A DNA stretch of 64,000 nt, taken from NCBI RefSeq assembly GCF_963678425.1, contig NZ_OY782857.1:407001-471000 (forward strand), given 5' to 3'. Of this stretch, positions 17,338 through 24,985 are shown piece by piece; the stretch's first letter is position 1, and the number at the start of each line of letters is the position of its first letter. Origin of the DNA: an uncultured Bacteroides sp. Its GTDB lineage: Bacteria > Bacteroidota > Bacteroidia > Bacteroidales > Bacteroidaceae. Below the pieces are notes generated by a model. The model was given only the letters and a program-made list of their open reading frames with translations. It had not been told where the DNA came from and searched no databases. A program made the translations under genes and the position numbers.

Positions 17338-17395
17338 CCCCACTAAATATCGGGTGAGCCGTTTTATGAAATCGCTATCAGTATGTTATAACAAA

Positions 17396-17428
17396 CAAGG
17401 CCGCTTTCCTGTTTGGAAAACGGCCTTG
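17396..17428 (-). terminator. rpsO terminator
   Basis: CAAGGCCG (17396-17403) pairs with CGGCCTTG (17421-17428), with an inner TTTCC/GGAAA stem; on the minus strand it is followed by TTTGTT. It lies 20 bases past the rpsO stop. The IS ends 35 bases further on. Confidence 0.85.
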
Positions 17429-17447
17429 AGAATGCTTTCGTAGAAAA

Positions 17448-17717
17448 TTACTTTCTAAGTCCGAGAGTCTTAATGATTTCACGATATCTCATGATATCAA
17501 CATCCTTAAGGTAGTTCAACAGTCTACGACGTTTTGATACCAAAATAACTAGTGATCTCTCTGTGGTATAATCTTTTCTGTTAAGCTTTAAATGCTCAGT
17601 CAGGTGAGAAATACGGTATGAGAACAATGCTATCTGAGATTCAGGTGACCCAGTATCAGTGTTAGACTTTCCGTACTTTTCAAAGATTTCTTGTTTTTTA
17701 GCTACATCTAAATACAT
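17448..17717 (-). CDS. rpsO: 30S ribosomal protein S15
   Basis: From the ATG at 17717 the product is 89 residues, the usual S15 length, starting MYLDVAKKQEIFEKYG. It contains the S15 signature GSPESQIALFSYRI, then LTEHLKLNRKDYTTERSL and a basic SKRRRLLNYLK that binds the 16S rRNA three-way junction. The longer in-frame reading to 17762 would overlap the promoter box at 17760-17767, so it is rejected. S15 often represses its own translation; no clear operator structure is discernible here. Confidence 0.97.
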   Translation of the reverse strand: MYLDVAKKQEIFEKYGKSNTDTGSPESQIALFSYRISHLTEHLKLNRKDYTTERSLVILVSKRRRLLNYLKDVDIMRYREIIKTLGLRK

Positions 17718-17759
17718 AATTCTTAGCTTTTTTTTAAATATAAATATTCTTTGAGTGCG

Positions 17760-17790
17760 CAAAGATAGATATTATCTTCTATTTCACAAA
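17760..17790 (-). promoter_or_regulatory. rpsO promoter, -33/-7 consensus
   Basis: On the minus strand TTTG (17787-17790), 19 bases, then TATCTTTG (17760-17767): an exact match to the Bacteroidetes consensus, 43 bases before the rpsO start. Confidence 0.82.
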
Positions 17791-18002
17791 GCTTTAAATC
17801 AAATAATTAAGAGGTATATCTTATTTTTCATTAATAATTATTTATTTAAGGTACCTCTATTTAATTTTATGCGTAGACCTAAATATAATAAACTGTAGAT
17901 ATAACATCTTTTAGGTGTAGGTTGTTTTATAAATATCTCTTTTTTTCGGAACCTAACTATCGGTTTTACATCAATTAAGATACAGGTTCCGATATTTTGT
18001 CG

Positions 18003-18010
18003 TACCTTTG
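18003..18010 (+). promoter_or_regulatory. typA -7 box (TACCTTTG)
   Basis: TACCTTTG fits TAnnTTTG and lies 18 bases before ATG 18029. This disfavours the alternative TTG start at 18008, which falls inside the box. Confidence 0.6.
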
Positions 18011-18028
18011 CGCCCAAATTACTTACCT

Positions 18029-19828
18029 ATGCAAAATATTAGAAACATTGCAATTATTGCCCACGTAGACCATGGGAAAACAACATTAGTCGATAAAATG
18101 CTTTTGGCCGGACACTTGTTCCGCGACAATCAAACAAGTGGTGAATTAATCTTAGACAATAATGACCTTGAACGTGAACGAGGGATAACGATCCTTTCGA
18201 AGAACGTTTCTATCAATTATAAGGGTACAAAAATCAATATTATTGATACTCCGGGTCACTCCGACTTCGGTGGTGAAGTGGAACGTGTTCTTAATATGGC
18301 CGATGGATGTGTACTTTTGGTCGACGCTTTTGAAGGCCCAATGCCTCAAACACGTTTTGTACTTCAGAAAGCACTTCAGATTGGTTTGAAACCTATCGTT
18401 GTAATCAACAAGGTAGACAAGCCTAACTGCCGCCCTGATGAAGTTCATGAAATGGTATTCGATTTAATGTGCAGCCTTGATGCTACAGAAGAACAATTAG
18501 ACTTCCCAACCATTTACGGATCTGCAAAGAACGGATGGATGAGTGAAGACTGGCAAGAACCAACCGAAGATATTCTTCCTTTATTGGATTGCATTGTTGC
18601 CAACATCCCAGCTCCCCAGACATTGGAAGGAACTCCTCAGATGTTAATTACATCATTGGACTACTCTTCTTTTACAGGACGTATTGCCGTAGGTCGTGTT
18701 CACCGTGGTACATTGAAAGAAAACATGGCTGTTTCTTTGGTTAAAAGAGACGGAAGTGTTGTAAAATCAAAGATCAAGGAAGTACATGTATTTGAAGGAC
18801 TAGGACGTGCAAAAACAACAGAAGTCAACTCCGGTGATATTTGTGCATTAATAGGTATAGAAGGTTTTGATATTGGCGATTCAATCTGTGATATTGAAAA
18901 TCCGGAGCCATTAGTTCCAATTGCTATTGATGAGCCAACCATGAGTATGCTTTTCACTATCAACGACTCTCCTTTCTTTGGAAAAGATGGTAAATTTGTA
19001 ACTTCACGCCACATTAACGATCGTCTGGAAAAAGAACTGGATAAAAACCTTGCTCTTCGCGTTCAGAAATGTGATACTTCAGATAAATGGCTGGTATTTG
19101 GCCGTGGTGTACTTCACTTATCTGTACTTATTGAAACCATGCGCCGTGAGGGATATGAACTTCAGGTAGGACAGCCACAGGTTCTCTATAAAGAAATAGA
19201 CGGAAGAAAATGTGAACCTATCGAAGAACTTACAATCAATGTAACTGAAGAATATTCAAGCAAGATCATTGATATGGTTACCCGTAGAAAAGGAGAAATG
19301 ACTGCTATGGATAATAATGGCGAGCGTATCAACATGACATTCGACATGCCTTCACGTGGAATCATTGGTTTACGAACCAACGTACTTACTGCATCTGCAG
19401 GAGAAGCTATCATGGCTCACCGTTTCAAGGAATACCAACCGTTTAAAGGAGAAATCGAACGTCGTACTAACGGTTCTATTGTTGCAATGGAAGCAGGTAC
19501 AGCATTTGCTTATGCTCTTGACAAACTTCAGGATCGCGGTAGATTCTTTATCTTCCCTCAGGAAGAGGTTTATGCTGGACAGATTGTTGGCGAGCATTGC
19601 AAAGACAACGACCTTGTGGTTAATGTAACCAAATCAAAGAAACTGACCAACACTCGTGCTTCCGGTACCGATGATAAAGCCAGAATCATTACTCCGGTTG
19701 TCTTCTCACTTGAAGAAGCATTGGAATACATCAAGGAAGATGAATATGTAGAAATCACTCCTAAGCATATGCGTATGCGTAAGGTGATTTTGGATGAAAA
19801 CGAACGCAAGCGTAGCACAAGATCATAA
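18029..19828 (+). CDS. typA: Translational GTPase TypA/BipA
   Basis: The 599-residue product is a ribosome-associated GTPase of the elongation-factor G family, involved in ribosome assembly and stress or low-temperature growth in other bacteria. G1 is AHVDHGKTT, G2 lies in RERGITILSKN, G3 is DTPGHSDFG and G4 is NKVDK. The protein then has the EF-G-like domains II, III and V and the BipA-specific C-terminal domain (FPQEEVYAGQIVGEH, ITPKHMRMRK). Start ATG 18029 gives the normal N-terminus MQNIRNIAIIAHVDHG. A strong terminator follows 22 bases after the stop. Confidence 0.96.
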   Translation: MQNIRNIAIIAHVDHGKTTLVDKMLLAGHLFRDNQTSGELILDNNDLERERGITILSKNVSINYKGTKINIIDTPGHSDFGGEVERVLNMADGCVLLVDAFEGPMPQTRFVLQKALQIGLKPIVVINKVDKPNCRPDEVHEMVFDLMCSLDATEEQLDFPTIYGSAKNGWMSEDWQEPTEDILPLLDCIVANIPAPQTLEGTPQMLITSLDYSSFTGRIAVGRVHRGTLKENMAVSLVKRDGSVVKSKIKEVHVFEGLGRAKTTEVNSGDICALIGIEGFDIGDSICDIENPEPLVPIAIDEPTMSMLFTINDSPFFGKDGKFVTSRHINDRLEKELDKNLALRVQKCDTSDKWLVFGRGVLHLSVLIETMRREGYELQVGQPQVLYKEIDGRKCEPIEELTINVTEEYSSKIIDMVTRRKGEMTAMDNNGERINMTFDMPSRGIIGLRTNVLTASAGEAIMAHRFKEYQPFKGEIERRTNGSIVAMEAGTAFAYALDKLQDRGRFFIFPQEEVYAGQIVGEHCKDNDLVVNVTKSKKLTNTRASGTDDKARIITPVVFSLEEALEYIKEDEYVEITPKHMRMRKVILDENERKRSTRS

Positions 19829-19848
19829 TTGATAAGAATCAATCTTAT

Positions 19849-19884
19849 AAAGCCTGAAAGTTTATTCTTTCAGGCTTTTTCTTT
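19849..19884 (+). terminator. typA terminator
   Basis: AAAGCCTGAAAG (19849-19860) pairs with CTTTCAGGCTTT (19867-19878) across a TTTATT loop, followed by TTTCTTT. Confidence 0.9.
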
Positions 19885-19956
19885 GCCCTTATCTGGGCTC
19901 TTTTGGATTCAGAAGAACACATGAATATAGACTATGATAAACAGATTATGCACACA

Positions 19957-19996
19957 AAAAAAAGGGCGATCTCTCACGGAGACCGTCCTTTTTGGT
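19957..19996 (-). terminator. pckA terminator
   Basis: On the minus strand AAAAAGGACGGTCTCC and GGCGATCTCTC-type arms form a G-C rich stem with one wobble, followed by CCCTTTTTTTT. It lies about 25 bases after the pckA stop. Confidence 0.75.
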
Positions 19997-20021
19997 TTTA
20001 TATAAAATAAGGGGTAACTAA

Positions 20022-21629
20022 TTAAAGTTGAGGACCAGCAGCAACTAATGCTTTACCAGCTTCGTTACCTGTGAACTTAGCAAAGTTCTTGATGAAACGA
20101 GCAGAAAGATCTTTTGCTTTTTCTTCCCATTGAGCTGCATCAGCATAAGTATCACGAGGATCTAAAATCTTAGGATCTACACCTGGAAGAGCTGTTGGAA
20201 CTTCGAAAGAGAAGTAAGGGATAGTCTTAGTTTCTGCTTTGTCGATAGAACCGTCAAGGATAGCATCAATGATACCTCTTGTATCTTTGATAGAAATTCT
20301 CTTACCTGTACCATTCCAGCCAGTGTTAACCAAGTATGCTTTTGCACCTGATTTATCCATCTTCTTAACCAATTCCTGAGCATATTTTGTTGGGTGCAAA
20401 GAAAGGAAAGCTGCACCGAAGCAAGATGAGAATGTTGGAGTTGGTTCAGTAATACCACGTTCTGTTCCAGCTAATTTAGCAGTAAAACCAGAAAGGAAGT
20501 AATATTGAGTTTGTTGTGCATTCAAGATAGAAACTGGAGGAAGAACACCGAATGCATCAGCAGACAAGAAGATTACCTTCTTAGCAGCAGGAGCCTTAGA
20601 AACTGGCTTAACGATATTTTCAATGTGATAAATAGGATAAGAAACACGAGTGTTTTCTGTTACTGATTTATCATCGAAATTAATCTTACCATCTGCAGCA
20701 ACAGTAACATTTTCAAGAAGAGCGTCACGTTTGATTGCAGCGTAGATATCAGGTTCGTTTTCTTTGCTCAGGTTAATAACCTTAGCATAGCAACCACCTT
20801 CGAAGTTGAATACACCTTCGTCATCCCATCCGTGTTCGTCGTCACCGATCAATTCACGTTTTGGATCTGTAGAAAGAGTTGTTTTACCTGTTCCTGACAA
20901 GCCAAAGAAGATTGCTGTTTCACCATCTTTATTTGTGTTTGCAGAGCAGTGCATAGAAGCCATACCTTGTAATGGAAGTAAGTAGTTCATGTAAGAGAAC
21001 ATACCTTTCTTCATTTCACCACCATACCAAGTACCACCTATTAACTGAATCTTTTCAGTCAAGTTGAATACAACAAAAGTCTTAGAGTTAAGACCTAGTT
21101 TTGCATAGTCTTCACCTGCATCAGTCTTAGAACCATTCATTACAACGAAATCAGGTTCGCCATAGTTAGCCAGTTCTTCTTCTGTAGGACGGATAAACAT
21201 ATTCTTAACGAAATGTGCCTGCCAAGCTACTTCCATGATGAAACGGATTTTCAAACGGCTGCTTTCGTTAGCTCCGCAGAAAGTATCCATAACAAAAAGA
21301 CGCTTTTGAGAAAGTTCTTTTGTAACAACACCTTTCAATACATTCCAGCTTTCCTGAGAAAGAGGTTTGTTATCATTCTTGTATTCGTCTGAAGTCCACC
21401 ATACAGTATTTTCTGTTGTTGCATCTTTAACGAAGAATTTATCTTTAGGAGAACGACCAGTGTAAACACCTGTCATTACATTTACTGCACCTAGTTCTGA
21501 TACCTGACCTTTTTCAAAGCCTTCCAAACCAGCCTTTGTTTCTTCTGCGAACAACTGTTCGTAAGATGGATTGTGTAGGACCTCAGTAGCACCTACAATG
21601 CCATACTTGCTTAAATCTAAGTTTGCCAT
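20022..21629 (-). CDS. pckA: Phosphoenolpyruvate carboxykinase (ATP)
   Basis: The 535-residue protein is an ATP-dependent PEPCK, interconverting oxaloacetate and PEP. In Bacteroidetes it typically fixes CO2 in the succinate/propionate fermentation route. GVYTGRSPKDKF binds oxaloacetate, GTWYGGEMKKGMFS is the kinase-1a/active-site region, GLSGTGKTTLSTDP is the P-loop and IGDDEHGWDDEGVFNFEGGCYAK carries metal ligands. TRGIIDAILDGSI lies near the C-terminus. Length and motifs are complete. A TACTTTTG -7 box lies 80 bases upstream on the minus strand (21710-21717), leaving a sizeable leader. Confidence 0.97.
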   Translation of the reverse strand: MANLDLSKYGIVGATEVLHNPSYEQLFAEETKAGLEGFEKGQVSELGAVNVMTGVYTGRSPKDKFFVKDATTENTVWWTSDEYKNDNKPLSQESWNVLKGVVTKELSQKRLFVMDTFCGANESSRLKIRFIMEVAWQAHFVKNMFIRPTEEELANYGEPDFVVMNGSKTDAGEDYAKLGLNSKTFVVFNLTEKIQLIGGTWYGGEMKKGMFSYMNYLLPLQGMASMHCSANTNKDGETAIFFGLSGTGKTTLSTDPKRELIGDDEHGWDDEGVFNFEGGCYAKVINLSKENEPDIYAAIKRDALLENVTVAADGKINFDDKSVTENTRVSYPIYHIENIVKPVSKAPAAKKVIFLSADAFGVLPPVSILNAQQTQYYFLSGFTAKLAGTERGITEPTPTFSSCFGAAFLSLHPTKYAQELVKKMDKSGAKAYLVNTGWNGTGKRISIKDTRGIIDAILDGSIDKAETKTIPYFSFEVPTALPGVDPKILDPRDTYADAAQWEEKAKDLSARFIKNFAKFTGNEAGKALVAAGPQL

Positions 21630-21709
21630 TTCTTTTGAATTAATTTAATTGGTAATACTATATTTTTTAGTGATTTTCCTGACTTCAAGTAGTCCTTGTA
21701 AACCGGATA

Positions 21710-21717
21710 CAAAAGTA
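21710..21717 (-). promoter_or_regulatory. pckA -7 box (TACTTTTG)
   Basis: TACTTTTG on the minus strand lies about 80 bases before the pckA start and matches TAnnTTTG. The -33 position is only weakly matched. Confidence 0.5.
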
Positions 21718-21860
21718 ACACTTTATTTGATAAGAAACGTCATATTAAAGAAATTTTTCTTTAATTAGATTCGTTTTATAATTACGTAACAAATTAGCAT
21801 CTTTTTTGATCTTGATTAGAAATTAATTAGTTATTTTGCAAACCATAAAGCGATAGATTA

Positions 21861-23162
21861 ATGATTATAGTATTTGCACATAAAAAGAGTCCTCGGCTTA
21901 ATTATATTCTTTCCCGGATATTTTCTGATATACTGGGAGTTGAAGCCTGTCTCACTACTGATAAGAATGAATTTATCGCTTCAGATTTACCCTCGGTCAA
22001 TTATTCTGGTGAGAATCTGAACAAAGGGCTTTGGATTATTCCTCATACCTTATTATATAGTAAAGGAATAAACAAACAAAAAATAGAAAAGATCGCTCGA
22101 TGGAAAAACCTGCCTGTGTTCTTTTCACAGGAACAAGGAGCTATTCCTTTCGACTTATTCGCAGCGTCATTCTATCTGATCACAAGATATGAGGAATACC
22201 ACTCGACAGCACTCGACAGTCATGGCCGCTACCAATATACCGATAGCATAATCAGCAAAATGGACTGCATAGAAGAGCCGGTTGTAGACCAATGGGCTTA
22301 TGCACTTAAGCAAGAGTTGCTAAGGCTTTACCCCCAATGCAAGTTTACATGTCGTTCGTTCCGGTTTATTCCAACCATTGATATTGATCACCCATATCTT
22401 TACCGGAATAAAGGTTTTGCATTGAATGCACTCTGTCTGTTAAAAGACCTTTTTGAAAGGAAGTTCTCTGTTTTCCGGGATCGCCTGCTTACCATCCTCC
22501 ATTTAAAGGAAGATACATATTTCAATTTTGAATACCTTCTCCAGCTCTATCAGGAACAAGATATAAAAGGACTCTTCTTTGTACATAGGGGACCTTACGG
22601 AAAATTTGACCGCAGATATATTTACCCTTCCCGCCGTTATAGGAAAATGCTCAGACAAATATCCGAAAAACATTCGGTTTTTATCCACCCTTCCTATATC
22701 GCTGCATTCAATAATCTGCAGTTTTGCAAAGAGAAGATGGAGCTGGAAATGATTCTGGAGAAAAAAGTAGAAGGGAGCAGGCAACATTTTCTTCGTTTCA
22801 GGTTCCCCGAGACTTTTAGGCAATTATTGGCTGCGGACATTCACGATGATTATTCCGTACTTTACTCTTCTCAGTTTGGATTTCGGGCAGGAACAAGTAT
22901 TCCTTTTCCATTCTATGATATTGAAAAAGAACAGGAAACCAGTCTGATTATACATCCGTCAGCTGTAATGGATGTAACCTTACACCGGGATTTTGGTATG
23001 ACTTCACAAGAGACACTGGAAAAAATACAGGAACTTGCTGAAAAGGTAAAAGCAGTAAACGGCGATCTTATCACTCTCTTCCACAACTCCTCTTTAGCAG
23101 AGACTGCCGAATGGAAAGGATGGAAAGAGACGTATACAGAAATGATTAAACAAATAAAATAA
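21861..23162 (+). CDS. Polysaccharide deacetylase-like protein with DUF7033-type N-terminus
   Basis: The 433-residue protein has an N-terminal domain (residues 1-150, including PFDLFAASFYLITRYEEY) found in Bacteroidetes proteins annotated with DUF7033. It is followed by a NodB-like barrel: FIPTIDIDHPYLYR supplies the metal-binding Asp pair, IHPSYIAA the paired His motif, and HFLRFRFPET a later motif. A C-terminal DLITLFHNSS matches motif 5. It probably removes acetyl groups from a cell-surface polysaccharide; no signal peptide is evident, so location is uncertain. upp begins 21 bases downstream on the same strand. Confidence 0.8.
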   Translation: MIIVFAHKKSPRLNYILSRIFSDILGVEACLTTDKNEFIASDLPSVNYSGENLNKGLWIIPHTLLYSKGINKQKIEKIARWKNLPVFFSQEQGAIPFDLFAASFYLITRYEEYHSTALDSHGRYQYTDSIISKMDCIEEPVVDQWAYALKQELLRLYPQCKFTCRSFRFIPTIDIDHPYLYRNKGFALNALCLLKDLFERKFSVFRDRLLTILHLKEDTYFNFEYLLQLYQEQDIKGLFFVHRGPYGKFDRRYIYPSRRYRKMLRQISEKHSVFIHPSYIAAFNNLQFCKEKMELEMILEKKVEGSRQHFLRFRFPETFRQLLAADIHDDYSVLYSSQFGFRAGTSIPFPFYDIEKEQETSLIIHPSAVMDVTLHRDFGMTSQETLEKIQELAEKVKAVNGDLITLFHNSSLAETAEWKGWKETYTEMIKQIK

Positions 23163-23183
23163 TAATTACTTAATAAGAAAACA

Positions 23184-23837
23184 ATGAAGATAATTAACTT
23201 TGGTGAGACAAATTCCATACTAAACCAATATGTCTCAGAAATCAGAAATGTTAAAGTACAGAATGACCGAATGCGATTCCGTCGCAACATTGAACGAATT
23301 GGTGAGATAATGGCATATGAGATGAGTAAGGAATTTGCTTATTCAACCAAGAACATTCAAACGCCTCTGGGTATTTGTCCGGTTAGTACTCCAGATAACA
23401 AGATCGTAATCAGTACCATTCTTCGTGCTGGCTTACCTTTCCATCAAGGATTCCTTAACTATTTTGACAAGGCAGAGAATGCTTTTGTTTCTGCTTACCG
23501 AAAATACAAAGACGCGCTTAAGTTCGAAATTAATATCGAATATATTGCTTCTCCCCGTATTGCAGGCAAAACGCTGATTATTACTGATCCTATGCTTGCT
23601 ACCGGTAGTTCTCTGGAACTAAGCTACGGTGCCATGCTAACAAAAGGGAATCCAAAAGAAATACACATTGCCGCCATTATTGCTAGCAAACAGGCACTTG
23701 AATATGTTCAACAGGTTTTCCCTGAAGAAAAGACAACTATCTGGTGTGCAGCTGTTGACCCGGAAATTGACTCCCACTCCTATATTATTCCAGGATTAGG
23801 GGATGCCGGAGATTTGGCATTTGGAGAAAAAGAGTAA
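23184..23837 (+). CDS. upp: Uracil phosphoribosyltransferase
   Basis: The 217-residue protein salvages uracil with PRPP to form UMP. The PRPP-binding signature is LIITDPMLATGSSLELSYGA, including the Asp and the Thr-Gly-Ser loop. The uracil-specific C-terminal loop is SYIIPGLGDAGDLAFGE, which distinguishes UPRT from other type I phosphoribosyltransferases. The enzyme is cytoplasmic. It lies 21 bases after the deacetylase-like gene, so the two may share a transcript. A 15-bp bidirectional terminator separates it from korB. Confidence 0.95.
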   Translation: MKIINFGETNSILNQYVSEIRNVKVQNDRMRFRRNIERIGEIMAYEMSKEFAYSTKNIQTPLGICPVSTPDNKIVISTILRAGLPFHQGFLNYFDKAENAFVSAYRKYKDALKFEINIEYIASPRIAGKTLIITDPMLATGSSLELSYGAMLTKGNPKEIHIAAIIASKQALEYVQQVFPEEKTTIWCAAVDPEIDSHSYIIPGLGDAGDLAFGEKE

Positions 23838-23911
23838 TCACAAAAATACTCTGGCAAGCTGCTCAAATGCATAAACGAGCTGCATGCCCCGTTACATTAC
23901 CTGTTAAAAAC

Positions 23912-23955
23912 GAATGCAGGCTTAAAGGATATTTCTTTTAAGCCTGCATTCTTTA
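23912..23955. terminator. Bidirectional terminator between upp and korB
   Basis: GAATGCAGGCTTAAA (23912-23926) and TTTAAGCCTGCATTC (23937-23951) are perfectly complementary, with A/T tracts on both sides, between two convergent genes. Confidence 0.88.
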
Positions 23956-23970
23956 TATTATAGAAGGAAA

Positions 23971-24984
23971 TTATTTAATTTCCCAAATCTCACCGCTAAG
24001 CAAGAATTCTTCCAGTTTACGAATCGGCTTCTTCGCCTGAACTTCCTTAATTTGTGCGTATACACATTCCTCATAACTTGGGGCCTGTACATCACGAATC
24101 ACACCTAGAGCAATAGGAAAATCAGGACCTTCCATCAATGCAAGCTTCATGTGAAGGGTGTTGTCTTCACAATGAGCATCATGCACCAGAATATCTTTTT
24201 CTGTTACGCCATTTTCACCCAAAGTCACCACTTTCAGACCAAAGCCCTCTTGCATGAGACCTTTTTCTTTGTTTTCTCCAAACAACATCGGTTGCCCATG
24301 TTTCAGGTAAATCGCATTTTTCACACGTGCCTCTTTCGTAGCAACAGCACTATAGCAACCATCATTAAAAATCACACAGTTCTGCAGAACCTCTACTACT
24401 GAAGCACCTTTATGGCGGGCTGAAGCTGCCAGCACCTCTACAGATGTAGGGCCATCAACATCCACACATCTTCCAAAGAATCTTCCTCTAGCACCAAAAG
24501 CTAATTCTGCAGGACGGAAAGGATCTTCAACTGTACCGTAAGGAGATGACTTGGATACAAATCCACGAGGAGAAGTTGGCGAATACTGTCCTTTAGTTAA
24601 TCCGTAGATACGGTTGTTCAGAAGAACAATATTGATATTCACATTCCTGCGAAGAACATGGATAAAGTGATTTCCACCAATAGCTAGTCCATCACCATCA
24701 CCTGAGATTTGCCAAACAGTTAAATCCGGGTTAGCGACCTTCACGCCGGTAGCAATTGCAGCTGCACGTCCATGAATGGTATGAAAACCATAAGTATTCA
24801 TGTAATAAGGTAAGCGGGATGAGCATCCAATCCCTGAAATCACGGCTGTCATATTCGGAGCAATTCCCAGTTCAGCCATAGCCTTGTGCAAGGAATTCAG
24901 CAACGCATGATCACCGCATCCCGGGCACCAACGAACATACTGATCACTCTTAAAATCTTTTGCTGTATATAATTGTTCGCTCAT
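23971..24984 (-). CDS. korB: 2-oxoglutarate/2-oxoacid:ferredoxin oxidoreductase, beta subunit
   Basis: The 337-residue subunit carries the thiamine-diphosphate site. YVRWCPGCGDHALL near residues 15-28 holds a conserved CxxC, and ISGDGDGLAIGGNH near 95-107 is the GDG metal/TPP motif, followed by NNRIYGLTKGQYSPTS. With KorA it oxidatively decarboxylates 2-oxoglutarate to succinyl-CoA using ferredoxin, or runs in reverse in anaerobes. It starts 1 base after the korA stop, the tightest possible spacing for coupled subunits. 2-oxoglutarate preference is inferred from the Bacteroides KorAB type; a different 2-oxoacid is possible. Confidence 0.9.
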   Translation of the reverse strand: MSEQLYTAKDFKSDQYVRWCPGCGDHALLNSLHKAMAELGIAPNMTAVISGIGCSSRLPYYMNTYGFHTIHGRAAAIATGVKVANPDLTVWQISGDGDGLAIGGNHFIHVLRRNVNINIVLLNNRIYGLTKGQYSPTSPRGFVSKSSPYGTVEDPFRPAELAFGARGRFFGRCVDVDGPTSVEVLAASARHKGASVVEVLQNCVIFNDGCYSAVATKEARVKNAIYLKHGQPMLFGENKEKGLMQEGFGLKVVTLGENGVTEKDILVHDAHCEDNTLHMKLALMEGPDFPIALGVIRDVQAPSYEECVYAQIKEVQAKKPIRKLEEFLLSGEIWEIK

Positions 24985-24985
24985 C

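Larger units (their letters stand above)
15954..17360 (+). mobile_element. Complete insertion sequence, ISAon1-like, 1,407 bp
   Basis: Terminal inverted repeats start GGCTCACCCGAT: left 15954-15975, right 17338-17360, one mismatch over 22 bases. They enclose two transposase frames. The element is flanked by an 8-bp direct repeat GTTTTATG (15946-15953 and 17361-17368), the target-site duplication. Intact ends, matching duplications and open frames suggest a recent and possibly active insertion. It sits between the XRE-cupin gene and the rpsO terminator and interrupts no visible gene. Assignment to the ISAon1 group rests on recognition of the protein pair. Confidence 0.92.

Noticed and set aside
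17718..17762. A longer rpsO start giving 104 residues
   Set aside because: The extra region contains the promoter -7 box, and S15 is normally 89 residues.
18008..18028. A TTG start for typA
   Set aside because: TTG 18008 is inside TACCTTTG, the -7 box; the usual TypA N-terminus begins at ATG 18029.
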